This document shows positions 54,232-62,303 of a stretch of 64,000 bases of DNA, in pieces; within the stretch, counting starts at the first letter, position 1; every line of letters begins with the position of its first letter. The notes under the pieces were generated by a model. The model was not told the origin of the DNA, made no database searches, and worked only from the letters and a program-made list of their open reading frames with translations. Position numbers and translations under genes: made by a program. Where the stretch lies: positions 930,001-994,000 of the forward strand of contig NZ_JAUCES010000005.1 of NCBI RefSeq assembly GCF_030348825.1, given 5' to 3'. The DNA comes from Fictibacillus sp. b24 (GTDB lineage Bacteria; Bacillota; Bacilli; Bacillales; Fictibacillaceae).

Positions 54232-55629
54232 ATGGCTAAGAAAATGCCGGATATCGGCGAATATAAATATGGTTTTAGAGATAAAGACGTTTCCATTTTC
54301 AGATCGAAGCGTGGGTTAACAAAAGAGATCGTTGAAGAGATCTCACGCATGAAGAACGAGCCTGAATGGATGCTTGAATTCCGTTTGAAGTCATTAGAGC
54401 AGTTCTACAAAATGCCTATGCCACAATGGGGCGGAGACATGAAGGACTTAAACTTTGATGATATTACGTACTATGTTAAGCCATCTGAGAAATCTGAAAA
54501 GTCTTGGGATGAAGTGCCTGCTGAAATCAAAGCGACTTTTGACAAGCTTGGAATTCCAGAAGCTGAGCAAAAATACCTTGCAGGTGTATCTGCACAGTAC
54601 GAATCAGAAGTTGTTTACCACAACATGAAAGAAGACCTTTCAGACTTAGGTATTCTTTTCACAGATACGGATACGGCTTTAAAAGAGCATGAGGAGATCT
54701 TCCGTGAGCACTTTGGAACGATCATCCCTCCATCTGATAATAAGTTCTCAGCACTAAACTCTGCAGTATGGTCTGGTGGATCTTTCATTTACGTACCAAA
54801 AGGCGTTAAATGTGATACTCCACTTCAAGCTTATTTCCGAATTAACTCTGAAAACATGGGTCAGTTCGAACGTACGCTGATCATTGCAGACGAAGATAGC
54901 TCTGTACACTACGTAGAAGGATGTACAGCACCAGTTTATTCTACAAACTCACTTCATAGTGCGGTTGTAGAGATCATCGTTAAGAAGAACGCTTATTGCC
55001 GTTATACAACGATTCAAAACTGGGCAAACAACATTTACAACCTAGTTACAAAGCGTGCAGTTGCTGAAGAGAACGCAACAATGGAATGGGTAGATGGAAA
55101 CATCGGATCTCGTCTAACGATGAAATATCCGGCTGTTATCATGAAAGGCCGCGGAGCGAAAGGTACTATCCTTTCTATCGCGATCGCTGGTAAAGGGCAG
55201 CATCAGGATGCAGGAGCAAAAGTATTGCACCTTGCACCAGATTGTTCTTCTACAATCGTTTCGAAGTCGATCTCTAAGCACGGCGGTAAAGTAACATACC
55301 GTGGTATTGCTCACTTCGGACGCAAATCTGATGGATCTAAATCCAACATCAAGTGTGATACACTGATCATGGATAACCAGTCCACTTCAGATACGATTCC
55401 GTACAATGAGATCCTTAACAACAACATCACATTAGAGCACGAAGCGACTGTATCAAAGGTTTCTGAAGATCAGTTGTTCTATCTCATGAGCCGTGGTGTT
55501 TCTGAACAAGAAGCAACGGAAATGATCGTAATGGGCTTCATCGAGCCATTTACGAAAGAACTTCCAATGGAATATGCAGTAGAAATGAACCGTCTGATCA
55601 AGTTCGAAATGGAAGGTTCAATCGGATAA
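54232..55629 (+). CDS. sufB: Fe-S cluster assembly protein SufB
   Basis: Scaffold subunit of 465 residues. [40 protein letters not shown] with the conserved Cys, and [19 protein letters not shown] are SufB signatures. [24 protein letters not shown] holds the Cys used in cluster binding. AAGGAGGG precedes the ATG; 54 bases separate it from sufU. A perfect terminator follows and closes the operon. Confidence 0.98.
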   Translation: MAKKMPDIGEYKYGFRDKDVSIFRSKRGLTKEIVEEISRMKNEPEWMLEFRLKSLEQFYKMPMPQWGGDMKDLNFDDITYYVKPSEKSEKSWDEVPAEIKATFDKLGIPEAEQKYLAGVSAQYESEVVYHNMKEDLSDLGILFTDTDTALKEHEEIFREHFGTIIPPSDNKFSALNSAVWSGGSFIYVPKGVKCDTPLQAYFRINSENMGQFERTLIIADEDSSVHYVEGCTAPVYSTNSLHSAVVEIIVKKNAYCRYTTIQNWANNIYNLVTKRAVAEENATMEWVDGNIGSRLTMKYPAVIMKGRGAKGTILSIAIAGKGQHQDAGAKVLHLAPDCSSTIVSKSISKHGGKVTYRGIAHFGRKSDGSKSNIKCDTLIMDNQSTSDTIPYNEILNNNITLEHEATVSKVSEDQLFYLMSRGVSEQEATEMIVMGFIEPFTKELPMEYAVEMNRLIKFEMEGSIG

Positions 55630-55635
55630 TATGTG

Positions 55636-55675
55636 AAAAGCCTTGGTATATAAGTGATATACCAAGGCTTTTTTA
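55636..55675 (+). terminator. Intrinsic terminator of the suf operon
   Basis: AAAAGCCTTGGTATAT pairs perfectly with ATATACCAAGGCTTTT around a five-base loop. Confidence 0.95.
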
Positions 55676-55803
55676 TATTCTAAAATTTAGGATGCAATTT
55701 CATAGCAACTTGAATTTTTTCATTACTTCGATTCTCCATATTTAACAAAACAGCCCATTTCGTGTTAATTGGGCAAAAAAATGTTGAAGGACCACTTGCC
55801 TAA

Positions 55804-55830
55804 ACAAAGAGATGGAATAGACATATAGTG
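55804..55830 (+). promoter_or_regulatory. Candidate sigma-K promoter of the Cys-repeat gene
   Basis: AC, 16 bases, then CATATAGTG, which matches eight of nine positions of CATANNNTA. It lies 41 bases before the ATG, a fitting distance. Weak on its own. Confidence 0.35.
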
Positions 55831-55870
55831 AGTATATCTTTGAATGGCGTATGGGGGAGGAAACTGAAGT

Positions 55871-56752
55871 ATGAATTCAAAGAATAAGACATATCAGTGT
55901 AAAAAAATCAAAAAAAGATATCACTGTAAAACATGTACGGAGTTTGAAAAACCTAAAAGCCTGTTCACATGTAATAAAAAAGATATAGATTCCTGTGGGC
56001 GTAATACGTGCGAGTGCAAATATGAGAGTTATGAGTGCAAATGCAAGCATGAGAAGTGCGAGTGCAAATATGAAAGTTATGAGTGCAAATGCAAGCATGA
56101 GAAGTGCGAGTGCAAATATGAAAGTTATGAGTGCAAATGCAAGCATGAGAAGTGCGATTGCAAATATGAAAGTTATGAGTGCAAATGCAAGCATGAGAAG
56201 TGCGAGTGCAAATATGAGAGTTATGAGTGCAAATGCAAGCATGAAAAGTGTAAGTGCAAATGTAAAAATCATGAACGGAAGAATCAATGTCACGTTTGCA
56301 TGGAAATTATTTGTAAATGTAAAGAAAAGAAAAATAAGGGCCATAAGCATTGTCCAGACAAAATCAAAGGCTTTGATTTATGTAAGAAGAAAAAAGAACT
56401 AAAATGCTTTAAGCATTGCAGCCCCATCTCACAACCTTGCGATGGAATTTTTTATAATCAATTCACTAGCAGAGCGGATTTAGATTTCAGCGGTCTGATT
56501 GTAGTTGTGAACTCAGGTAATATTACCAATGGCTGCTCTATGGAAGTACAAGTGACTGATAGTGCCGGTACGTCTACCGTTGCGGTCATTAATCCAGGAG
56601 CATCTGTCCCAATATTTACAGATTCTTTGATTTCCCTTGATATTAAATGTTTTAAGAATGAGTCCGAAAATCCATTGTCAGGTACATGCAGCGGCGAAAT
56701 CAAATATGATTTAGAGTACTATTTGGAAAGGGAAAGCAATAAACCTTTTTAG
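55871..56752 (+). CDS. Cys-repeat protein with Ena-like (DUF3992-type) C-terminal domain
   Basis: Protein of 293 residues. Residues 1-46 are basic with scattered Cys. Residues 47-126 are five 16-residue repeats CECKYESYECKCKHEK (Asp for Glu once), nearly identical at DNA level (48-base units, 56009-56248). A further Cys/Lys/His stretch reaches about 189. From Cys190 on there is a beta-rich domain: FYNQFTSRADLDFSGLIVVV, TDSAGTSTVAVINPGASVPIF and CSGEIKYDLEYYL, which resembles the core of S-type endospore appendage subunits (Ena, DUF3992), including the pattern SGxxxV...V..G.S..F..D...T..C.....Y.L. GGGAGGA precedes the ATG. A spore surface role is inferred. Confidence 0.65.
   Translation: MNSKNKTYQCKKIKKRYHCKTCTEFEKPKSLFTCNKKDIDSCGRNTCECKYESYECKCKHEKCECKYESYECKCKHEKCECKYESYECKCKHEKCDCKYESYECKCKHEKCECKYESYECKCKHEKCKCKCKNHERKNQCHVCMEIICKCKEKKNKGHKHCPDKIKGFDLCKKKKELKCFKHCSPISQPCDGIFYNQFTSRADLDFSGLIVVVNSGNITNGCSMEVQVTDSAGTSTVAVINPGASVPIFTDSLISLDIKCFKNESENPLSGTCSGEIKYDLEYYLERESNKPF
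56009..56248 (+). repeat. Five tandem 48-bp coding repeats
   Basis: Each unit encodes CECKYESYECKCKHEK. Copies differ by only a few bases (AGAG or AAAG, GAG or GAT), so expansion or contraction is recent. Confidence 0.95.
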
Positions 56753-56866
56753 AAATTAGTTAAAATGAAGATTGTTTGTATTGGATGGCGATAGGCACAA
56801 AACATTCTGAAGCCATCATTAATCAAGTTTCATGATAGACCTATCAATTGGATAATCGTCTCAACT

Positions 56867-56903
56867 CCTTGGTGCATTTAAAATTATACCGAGGTTTTTT
56901 TTA
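56867..56903 (+). terminator. Intrinsic terminator after the Cys-repeat gene
   Basis: CCTTGGT and ACCGAGG pair (one G-U) around a 14-base loop, followed by TTTTTTTT. Confidence 0.75.
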
Positions 56904-57016
56904 TTTTTTTCTCTATCTGTTTTATACACCTTGGTATTTATTAAACGATTCAAGAGGATATTTGCAGCGATTGTATAATTTAATAAGAATACTAAAAACA
57001 TTCAGGGGTGTTATTT

Positions 57017-57397
57017 ATGATTAACAAAGTCGGTCAAATTATGTTGTATGTTAATAATCAAGACGAGTCAGTAGATTTTTGGACGAAAGAACTAGGGTTC
57101 AGTGTCATTTCTGAAGAAAATAACGATCAAATGAGATGGATTGAAGTGGCTCCTTCAAAGGATGCAGAAACAAGCATCATTCTGCATAATAAGGAGTTCG
57201 TTGCAAAAATGTCACCTGGTTTAAATCTCGGCACACCTTCACTAATGTTCTTTACGGAAAATCTAGATCAGTTACATAACGAATTATCGAGCAAAAATAT
57301 CACAGTCGGCGAGATTGTAAATATGCCTTCTGGCAGAGTATTTAACTTTGCAGATCATGAAGAAAATTATTTTGCTGTTATGGAAAAGAGTGAATAG
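57017..57397 (+). CDS. VOC (glyoxalase/bleomycin resistance) family protein
   Basis: Protein of 126 residues with two beta-alpha-beta-beta-beta modules: VGQIMLYVNNQDESVDFWTKELGFSV and the second with PSLMFFTENLDQLHNEL and GRVFNFADHEENYFAVME. The final Glu of the ENYF segment fits a metal ligand, and the position where VOC enzymes carry His at the N-terminus is Gln here. Substrate unknown. The ATG has AGGGGTG upstream; a GTG start three codons earlier is inside that site. Confidence 0.85.
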   Translation: MINKVGQIMLYVNNQDESVDFWTKELGFSVISEENNDQMRWIEVAPSKDAETSIILHNKEFVAKMSPGLNLGTPSLMFFTENLDQLHNELSSKNITVGEIVNMPSGRVFNFADHEENYFAVMEKSE

Positions 57398-57461
57398 CTA
57401 ATAAAATGTTGATAGACAAGAAAGATTTAATACTGGGATTGATTAGGATGGAGCTGTTTTG

Positions 57462-57500
57462 ATGAAAAGGCTAGTAATTGTCACAGAAGGAAAAATCTAA
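57462..57500 (+). pseudogene. Possible gene start cut off by a palindromic element
   Basis: ATG opens MKRLVIVTEGKI and stops at TAA. The stop codon is made by the outer end of element R10 (TCTAAAGGATTGTTGC). The residues look like a normal N-terminus, so an older gene may have been truncated by element insertion. With only 12 residues this is speculative. Confidence 0.25.
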
Positions 57501-57689
57501 AGGATTGTTGCTTGTTGCTTTTCTATTTCACCATTTGCAAGTTGATTGGAGTGCAGGATGCGAGACTCCTACGGGACGAGCGGTCAGGTGGAGACTCCTA
57601 ATGGCGCAAAGCGGCAGGAGGCTCACCGCACGCCCCGTGGAAAGCGAGCAACCTGAAGCGGAAATCAACCACTTTCGAAAGCGACAATG
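57494..57689 (-). repeat. Dispersed palindromic element, copy R10 (type B)
   Basis: Outer TCTAAAGGATTGTTGCTTG, inner GTTGATTGGAGTGCAGG, GAGACTCCTACGGGACGAGCGGTCAGG, stem CTCCT/AGGAG around GGCGCAAAGCGGC, CCCCGTGGAAAGCGAGC and GGAAATCAACCACTTTCGAAAGCGACAA. Reverse orientation. Confidence 0.9.
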
Positions 57690-57715
57690 TATGCGAAAAC
57701 TACCTTTAAAATAGA

Positions 57716-57745
57716 AAAAAGACGCCCAAAAGGACGTCTTTTTTG
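57716..57745. terminator. Bidirectional terminator next to R10
   Basis: AAGACGCCC pairs with GGACGTCTT (one mismatch) around AAAA, with T runs on both strands. Confidence 0.75.
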
Positions 57746-57860
57746 CGTATATTGCGGCGAGAGACAGCACTCCACATAGTGCTTTGCCTAACAGGCGCGT
57801 CAATCTCGTCTTATGCAATTAGCTCATCGCTAGAACAGTATACCACCTCTTCGCTTGAAA
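57736..57860 (-). ncRNA. Candidate structured small RNA
   Basis: On the minus strand the stretch ending at the terminator 57716-57745 can fold into GCCTGTTAGGC, GCACTATGTGGAGTGC and an enclosing GAGA/TCTC helix, with CTCTTTCAAGCGAAGAG upstream. It lies in a 930-bp gap without genes and is not part of the palindromic element. TATACT near its start could be a -10. CsfG, a sporulation RNA of endospore formers, is one family to compare, but I could not confirm a match. Confidence 0.4.
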
Positions 57861-57948
57861 GAGAAGTGTTTATTCTAGGACTCAAATGGTTCGCTTTTTT
57901 GTATCCGAAAAAGATATAATGCAATCAACTAATATGTTTTGATTCTCT

Positions 57949-58020
57949 AATAGATTGTTGCTATTAGGTCATTTTTCATCCATAAGTTGATTGCCTTTAA
58001 CATGGAATGCGACGAGTAAG
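57949..58020 (-). repeat. Decayed palindromic element, R13
   Basis: Only AGATTGTTGCT, AAGTTGATTG and GGAATGCGACGAG remain, in the order and orientation of R10. The core arms are missing. Confidence 0.5.
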
Positions 58021-58098
58021 GTTCGCTGTTGTTTTGGTTGTATACGCAGAATCTGAAATAAACACTTTCAAGAGCATTAAAAGGGAGTAAGCAGCCTT

Positions 58099-58290
58099 TC
58101 TAAAAGAAGATTCTTTCAAATCGTTCTCTACTTTGACATGTTGATTGGAGCGCAAGGTGCGAGACTCCTGCGGGACGAGCGGTCAGGTGAGACCCTTTAA
58201 GGCGCAAAGCGGCAAGGGGCTCACCGCACGCCCCGCGGAAAGCGAGCAACCTGGAGCGGAAATCAACTACTTTCAAGAGTAACAGTGCTT
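58099..58290 (-). repeat. Dispersed palindromic element, copy R11 (type B)
   Basis: TTGATTGGAGCGCAAGG, GAGACTCCTGCGGGACGAGCGGTCAGG, stem CCCTT/AAGGG around GGCGCAAAGCGGC, CCCCGCGGAAAGCGAGC and GGAAATCAACTACTTTC. It ends about 40 bases before the nfrA start codon. Confidence 0.9.
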
Positions 58291-58330
58291 ATAATGTAAG
58301 ATTAACTTAATTTTAAAAGGAGCATACACG

Positions 58331-59077
58331 ATGAACCAAGTCATTGAAACGATACTATCACACAGATCCATTCGCAAATTCAAAGACAAACCATTAAGTG
58401 AAGATATAGTCACAACACTCGTAAAATGCGCCCAATCTGCTTCTACATCGAGCTATCAGCAAGTTTGTACGATTATTGGTATAGAGGACAGGGAAAAGAA
58501 AGAAAAACTGGCTGAGCTTGCTGGCAATCAGTCTTATGTAGCCGATAATGGTTATTTCTTCGTCTTTTGCATAGATTACAATCGTCATAAGATTGCGGCT
58601 GAAATGAAAGAAACAGAGATTAAAGAAACCATTGAATCGACAGAAGCTTTTATTGTAGGAAGCGTAGATGCTGCACTCGCTGCTCAAAATCTATCGGTAG
58701 CTGCTGAATCACTTGGACTCGGTATCGTTTATATTGGAGGCATCCGTAATTCTCTGAAGGAAGTTTCAGATTTGCTAGGATGTCCTGAGCACGTTCTTCC
58801 GCTCTTTGGAGTAGCAGTCGGTTATCCAGACGCAGAGCCTGGGAAAAAGCCTCGGTTGCCACTTCCAGCTGTTTTTCATAAAGACAGCTATCAAAGTAAA
58901 GAAGAGACGAAAAACTTGTTAACAAAATATGAAAAGGAAACATCAGAGTACTATACGGAGCGAACGGACGGAAAACGTACAGAAGGGTGGGTTACTCAAA
59001 TCACCGCTTCTATGGCGACTCCAAAGCGAACGTACATGAATGACTTTGTCCAATCAAAAGGATTAAATAGATTGTAA
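58331..59077 (+). CDS. nfrA: NADPH-dependent oxidoreductase / nitroreductase (NfrA type)
   Basis: FMN flavoprotein of 248 residues, the length of B. subtilis NfrA1. HRSIRKFKDKPLSEDIV is the FMN-binding N-terminus, AESLGLGIVYIGGIRNSLKEV the central helix, and PLFGVAVGYPDAEPGKKPRLPLPAVFHKDSY the family signature. It reduces nitro compounds, quinones and disulfides with NADPH. TTAAAAGGAGC precedes the ATG. The yunF-like gene follows after 27 bases, probably in one transcript. Confidence 0.92.
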   Translation: MNQVIETILSHRSIRKFKDKPLSEDIVTTLVKCAQSASTSSYQQVCTIIGIEDREKKEKLAELAGNQSYVADNGYFFVFCIDYNRHKIAAEMKETEIKETIESTEAFIVGSVDAALAAQNLSVAAESLGLGIVYIGGIRNSLKEVSDLLGCPEHVLPLFGVAVGYPDAEPGKKPRLPLPAVFHKDSYQSKEETKNLLTKYEKETSEYYTERTDGKRTEGWVTQITASMATPKRTYMNDFVQSKGLNRL

Positions 59078-59104
59078 TCACGTATAGGCAGGTGACTTCA
59101 AGAA

Positions 59105-59947
59105 ATGATTAAGATCGGTGTTACAGGTTGGGGAGATCACGATTCTCTATATCCAGATGGTACCCCTGCAAGAGATAAGCTTGCTGTCTACAGCGGCCAT
59201 TTTCCTGTTGTTGAGGTCGATTCTTCCTTTTATGCGGTTCAGCCTGTAAAGAACTATGAAAAGTGGGTTACAGCCACTCCGAAGGACTTTTCCTTCGTTG
59301 TTAAAGCCTATCAAGGCATGACAGGTCATTCGAGAGGCAAATTACCTTTTGAATCAGTTAAAGAAATGTTTGAAGCTTTCGTCTTGTCCATTCAGCCTGT
59401 CATCTCGTCAGGGAAGCTTGAGATGGTGCTTTTTCAATATCCCCCATGGTTTGATTGTAAGAAGGAAAATGTTCAGATGCTTCGGTATGCGAAAGAAATG
59501 ATGGGAAACATCCCCGTCGCTTTAGAGTTTCGGAATCAAACATGGTTTAGCGAGGAAATGACAGAGAAAACGGTGAGTTTTATAAAAGAAGAAGGATGGA
59601 TTCATACGGTTTGCGACGAACCCCAAGCCGGGACAGGCTCTATACCTATTGTTTTGCATGCAACACAAGAAAAAACACTCGTACGTATGCACGGCAGAAA
59701 CGTATATGGATGGAACAATCAAGGTCAGCCGAATTGGAGAGAAGTCCGATATCTTTATCGATATAATGATGCCGAACTAAATGAATGGAAAGAACGGATT
59801 CAGAAGCTTGCATCAGAGACAAAGAATCTTACCATCCTATTTAACAATAACTCAGGTGGAGATGCTGCTGACAATGCAAAACAGATGATCGATTTATTGG
59901 ATATTCATTATGATTTTCTAGCGCCAAGACAATTGGACTTGTTTTAA
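59105..59947 (+). CDS. DUF72 protein (YunF-like)
   Basis: TIM-barrel-like protein of 280 residues of the DUF72 family. IKIGVTGWGDHDSLYPDGTPARDKLAVYSGHFPVVEVDSSFYAV (quoted as VEVDSSFYAV) and VALEFRNQTWF and YLYRYNDAELNEW are typical; TILFNNNSGGDAADNAKQM matches the C-terminal N-x-x-x-GxAxxNA pattern. Function is unknown across bacteria. B. subtilis yunF lies in the same yun neighbourhood as yunB and yunC. ATG follows GGCAGGTGACTTCAAGA. Confidence 0.88.
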   Translation: MIKIGVTGWGDHDSLYPDGTPARDKLAVYSGHFPVVEVDSSFYAVQPVKNYEKWVTATPKDFSFVVKAYQGMTGHSRGKLPFESVKEMFEAFVLSIQPVISSGKLEMVLFQYPPWFDCKKENVQMLRYAKEMMGNIPVALEFRNQTWFSEEMTEKTVSFIKEEGWIHTVCDEPQAGTGSIPIVLHATQEKTLVRMHGRNVYGWNNQGQPNWREVRYLYRYNDAELNEWKERIQKLASETKNLTILFNNNSGGDAADNAKQMIDLLDIHYDFLAPRQLDLF

Positions 59948-60069
59948 CCTTTTCCTAATATTACAAATTGTTTTCAAAAGATGGTAAACGATTCAATTTT
60001 TTAAATGGACTGATATACTAATAGGGTGAATTAAATCAGTTAAGCTGGATAAAGAAAGTGGGGATCACT

Positions 60070-60252
60070 TTGGATTATAAAAAATTGATTCAGATGATGT
60101 ACTGCTTACAGGTTGCCTTTGTCGTCAGTGGCGTTTACTTGCTTTTCGTTTACATATTTACGAACAATTCGAAACGTATCCAGTTTCTTACCCTCGTGTT
60201 ATGTATTAATCTAATATCATTAAAGATCACAAGAGATCGTTTTAAGATATAA
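60070..60252 (+). CDS. Small two-span membrane protein
   Basis: Protein of 60 residues with two hydrophobic helices (YCLQVAFVVSGVYLLFVYIF and FLTLVLCINLISL) and a short basic tail. TTG at 60070 is chosen since GTGGGGA lies five bases upstream; a GTG four codons earlier would be inside that site. No family recognised. A bidirectional terminator follows, shared with yunC. Confidence 0.6.
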   Translation: MDYKKLIQMMYCLQVAFVVSGVYLLFVYIFTNNSKRIQFLTLVLCINLISLKITRDRFKI

Positions 60253-60254
60253 AG

Positions 60255-60285
60255 AAAACTGCGCGTCTTATAGCGCAGTTTTTTA
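60255..60285. terminator. Bidirectional terminator between the small gene and yunC
   Basis: AAAACTGCGC and GCGCAGTTTT pair perfectly around eight bases, followed by TT. Confidence 0.9.
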
Positions 60286-60288
60286 TCA

Positions 60289-60591
60289 TTAAAGCATCTT
60301 TAAAAGTGCTTTTCGCCCTTGCATACCAACTTCAATACCTTTTTCCCTTGCTTCAAGTGTAATTGATTCTAAAGGTGCATCCAGCAGCTGTTCGATCGTT
60401 CTAACGCCTACAGCGCGCCCTGCAATAATTTTACGGTCCGCTAATTTTTCATTTAACAAAGCTACATCTAGTGCTCCACACATGATATATCCATTATCGT
60501 TAAACACAGCCATAAAATTTGTTTTTGGCAAACGAAGGGTGACAGCGGTAAATGGATGTCCTTCTATTAAGATCGGGTTCATCTCTAACAT
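60289..60591 (-). CDS. yunC: DUF1805 protein (YunC)
   Basis: Small protein of 100 residues, DUF1805 family. MNPILIEGHPFTAVTLRLPKTNFMAVFNDNGYIMCGALDVALLN and AGRAVGVRTIEQLLDAPL are typical. B. subtilis YunC has the same length; function unknown. AAAGGAGTGG lies six bases before the ATG. A second ATG three codons on is less well placed. Confidence 0.88.
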   Translation of the reverse strand: MLEMNPILIEGHPFTAVTLRLPKTNFMAVFNDNGYIMCGALDVALLNEKLADRKIIAGRAVGVRTIEQLLDAPLESITLEAREKGIEVGMQGRKALLKML

Positions 60592-60719
60592 GCTTCCACT
60601 CCTTTCTTCATTATTATTTTTATGTATAGATCAGGGAAAAAGTGTTAGGTGTTGACGCTATTTTTATGGATTTTTCATGAACAAAAAGGGAGTCGGATAT
60701 GATACGATTAAAAGAAAAA

Positions 60720-60939
60720 GACTCTTTTCGTAAACCTTTGTTCCTTTTTTGGTAGTGGTTGATTTCCGTTCCAGGTGCTCGCTTTCCGCGGGGCAGGCGG
60801 TGAGCCACATTCGTACGTTTCACTTTTAAGTGTCTCACCTGACCGCTTGTCCCGCAGGAGTCTCCCACCTTGCTCTCCAATCAACGGTCATAGAAGATAA
60901 AAATGAGGTTTGAAAGCAACAATCTTATATAAAAGAGTC
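60720..60939 (+). repeat. Dispersed palindromic element, copy R12 (type A, complete ends)
   Basis: Best-preserved ends: GACTCTTTT at the left and AAAAGAGTC at the right are a perfect nine-base inverted repeat. Between lie GTTGATTTCCGTTCCAGG, CGGGGCAGGCGGTGAGCC, CACTTTTAAGTG, CTCACCTGACCGCTTGTCCCGC, CAATCAAC and GAAAGCAACAATCTT. It ends about 25 bases before thyA, so it is next to or within that gene's leader. Confidence 0.93.
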
Positions 60940-60964
60940 AAAGAAATCGAGGAGGCGATGAGGG

Positions 60965-61759
60965 ATGAAACAATACTTGGATTTTCTTCAAGATATCTTA
61001 CATAACGGTACGAAAAAAGAAGATCGGACAGCCACTGGCACGGTATCTGTATTTGGCCGTCAGATGAGATTTGATTTAGAGGAAGGTTTTCCGCTTGTTA
61101 CAACAAAGAAACTTCATTTGAAATCCATCATTCATGAATTGCTTTGGTTCTTAAAAGGTGATACAAATATCGCTTATTTAAAAGAAAACGGTGTTCGGAT
61201 TTGGGATGAGTGGGCAGATGAGGACGGAAATCTTGGTCCAGTTTACGGTCACCAGTGGCGTTCATGGGCTGCTCCAAACGGTGAGACCATCGACCAAATC
61301 TCAAACGTTATTGAAGACATTAAGAAGAATCCTGATTCAAGACGCTTGATTGTGTCTGCATGGAATCCTTCTGATGTACCGAATATGGCGCTCCCGCCTT
61401 GTCACTTGCTATTTCAGTTTTATGTAGCTGATGGCAAGCTATCTTGTCAGCTCTATCAGCGCTCAGCTGACAGCTTCCTAGGTGTGCCGTTTAATATCGC
61501 GTCTTATGCACTACTTACAATGATGGTAGCCCAAGTAACGGGTCTTAAGCCAGGCGAGTTCGTTCATACGGTTGGTGATGCACATATTTACTCCAACCAT
61601 CTCGAACAAGTAGAACTGCAGTTGACTCGTGAGCCGAAGCCGCTTCCTAAAATGAAGTTGAACCCCAATGTGACGAACATTTTTGATTTTACTTACGATG
61701 ACTTTGAACTGGTTGACTATGAAGCACATCCTCATATCAAAGGCGTGGTGAGCGTATGA
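60965..61759 (+). CDS. thyA: Thymidylate synthase
   Basis: Folate-dependent enzyme of 264 residues that makes dTMP from d[45 protein letters not shown] (quoted as [12 protein letters not shown]) holds the nucleophilic Cys (about residue 146), and [10 protein letters not shown] and THVGDAHIY-like [12 protein letters not shown] are family marks. GAGGAGGCGATGAGGG precedes the ATG. It overlaps dfrA by ATGA, the usual arrangement for regeneration of tetrahydrofolate. Confidence 0.98.
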   Translation: MKQYLDFLQDILHNGTKKEDRTATGTVSVFGRQMRFDLEEGFPLVTTKKLHLKSIIHELLWFLKGDTNIAYLKENGVRIWDEWADEDGNLGPVYGHQWRSWAAPNGETIDQISNVIEDIKKNPDSRRLIVSAWNPSDVPNMALPPCHLLFQFYVADGKLSCQLYQRSADSFLGVPFNIASYALLTMMVAQVTGLKPGEFVHTVGDAHIYSNHLEQVELQLTREPKPLPKMKLNPNVTNIFDFTYDDFELVDYEAHPHIKGVVSV

Positions 61760-62232
61760 TTTCTTTTGTCGTTGCAATGGATGAGAATCGGGCCATTGGG
61801 AAAGACAATGATCTTCCGTGGTATCTGCCGAACGACCTTAAGCATTTTAAAAATGTAACGATGGGGAAACCAATCGTCATGGGTCGTAAAACGTACGAAT
61901 CCATCGGCAAGCCTTTACCTGGCCGCGAAAATATAGTGGTAACGAGAGATGACAATTATCAAGCTGAAGGAACAACGATTGTACATTCTGTAGACGATGT
62001 ATTGAAGAAAGATGCCGAAGAATTGTGTGTAATCGGTGGAACGGAGATTTTTAAATTGTTTATGCCTGTAGCTGATCGCCTATATGTGACTGAAATTCAC
62101 CATACCTTTGATGCGGATACTTACTTTCCAGAAATCAATCGAGATGAGTGGCGTGAAGTCTCACGTAAGCCAGGAATTCTTGATGAAAAAAACAAATATG
62201 CACATGACTTCGTTGTGTTCGAAAAAAATTAA
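61756..62232 (+). CDS. dfrA: Dihydrofolate reductase
   Basis: NADPH enzyme of 158 residues. [59 protein letters not shown] (quoted as [19 protein letters not shown]) contains the substrate Asp and the NADPH loop [10 protein letters not shown]. It regenerates tetrahydrofolate after thymidylate synthase. Translationally coupled to thyA. Confidence 0.97.
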   Translation: MISFVVAMDENRAIGKDNDLPWYLPNDLKHFKNVTMGKPIVMGRKTYESIGKPLPGRENIVVTRDDNYQAEGTTIVHSVDDVLKKDAEELCVIGGTEIFKLFMPVADRLYVTEIHHTFDADTYFPEINRDEWREVSRKPGILDEKNKYAHDFVVFEKN

Positions 62233-62251
62233 ACCATAAAGTTTGAATGAG

Positions 62252-62296
62252 CCCCCCTCTTGTCTGCATACATATGTATATGTAGATAAAGGGGGG
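62252..62296 (+). promoter_or_regulatory. Hairpin masking the ribosome site of yunB
   Basis: CCCCCCT pairs perfectly with AGGGGGG, the Shine-Dalgarno of yunB, and the interior TCTGCATAC/GTATATGTAGA pairs with few gaps. Ribosome access would need the hairpin to open. Confidence 0.6.
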
Positions 62297-62303
62297 TTAC
62301 CTT

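Noticed and set aside
55877-56350. Hydrophobic repeat frame on the minus strand within the Cys-repeat gene
   Set aside because: Shadow of the 48-bp repeats on the plus strand; the plus frame has the ribosome site and a sensible C-terminal domain.
55995-56402. MRSASANMKVMSANAS repeat frame
   Set aside because: Out-of-frame reading of the same tandem repeats.
57478-57714. 78-codon frame with GCETPTGRAVRWRLLMAQSGR
   Set aside because: Translation of element R10; the same string appears from R8 at 39796-39993.
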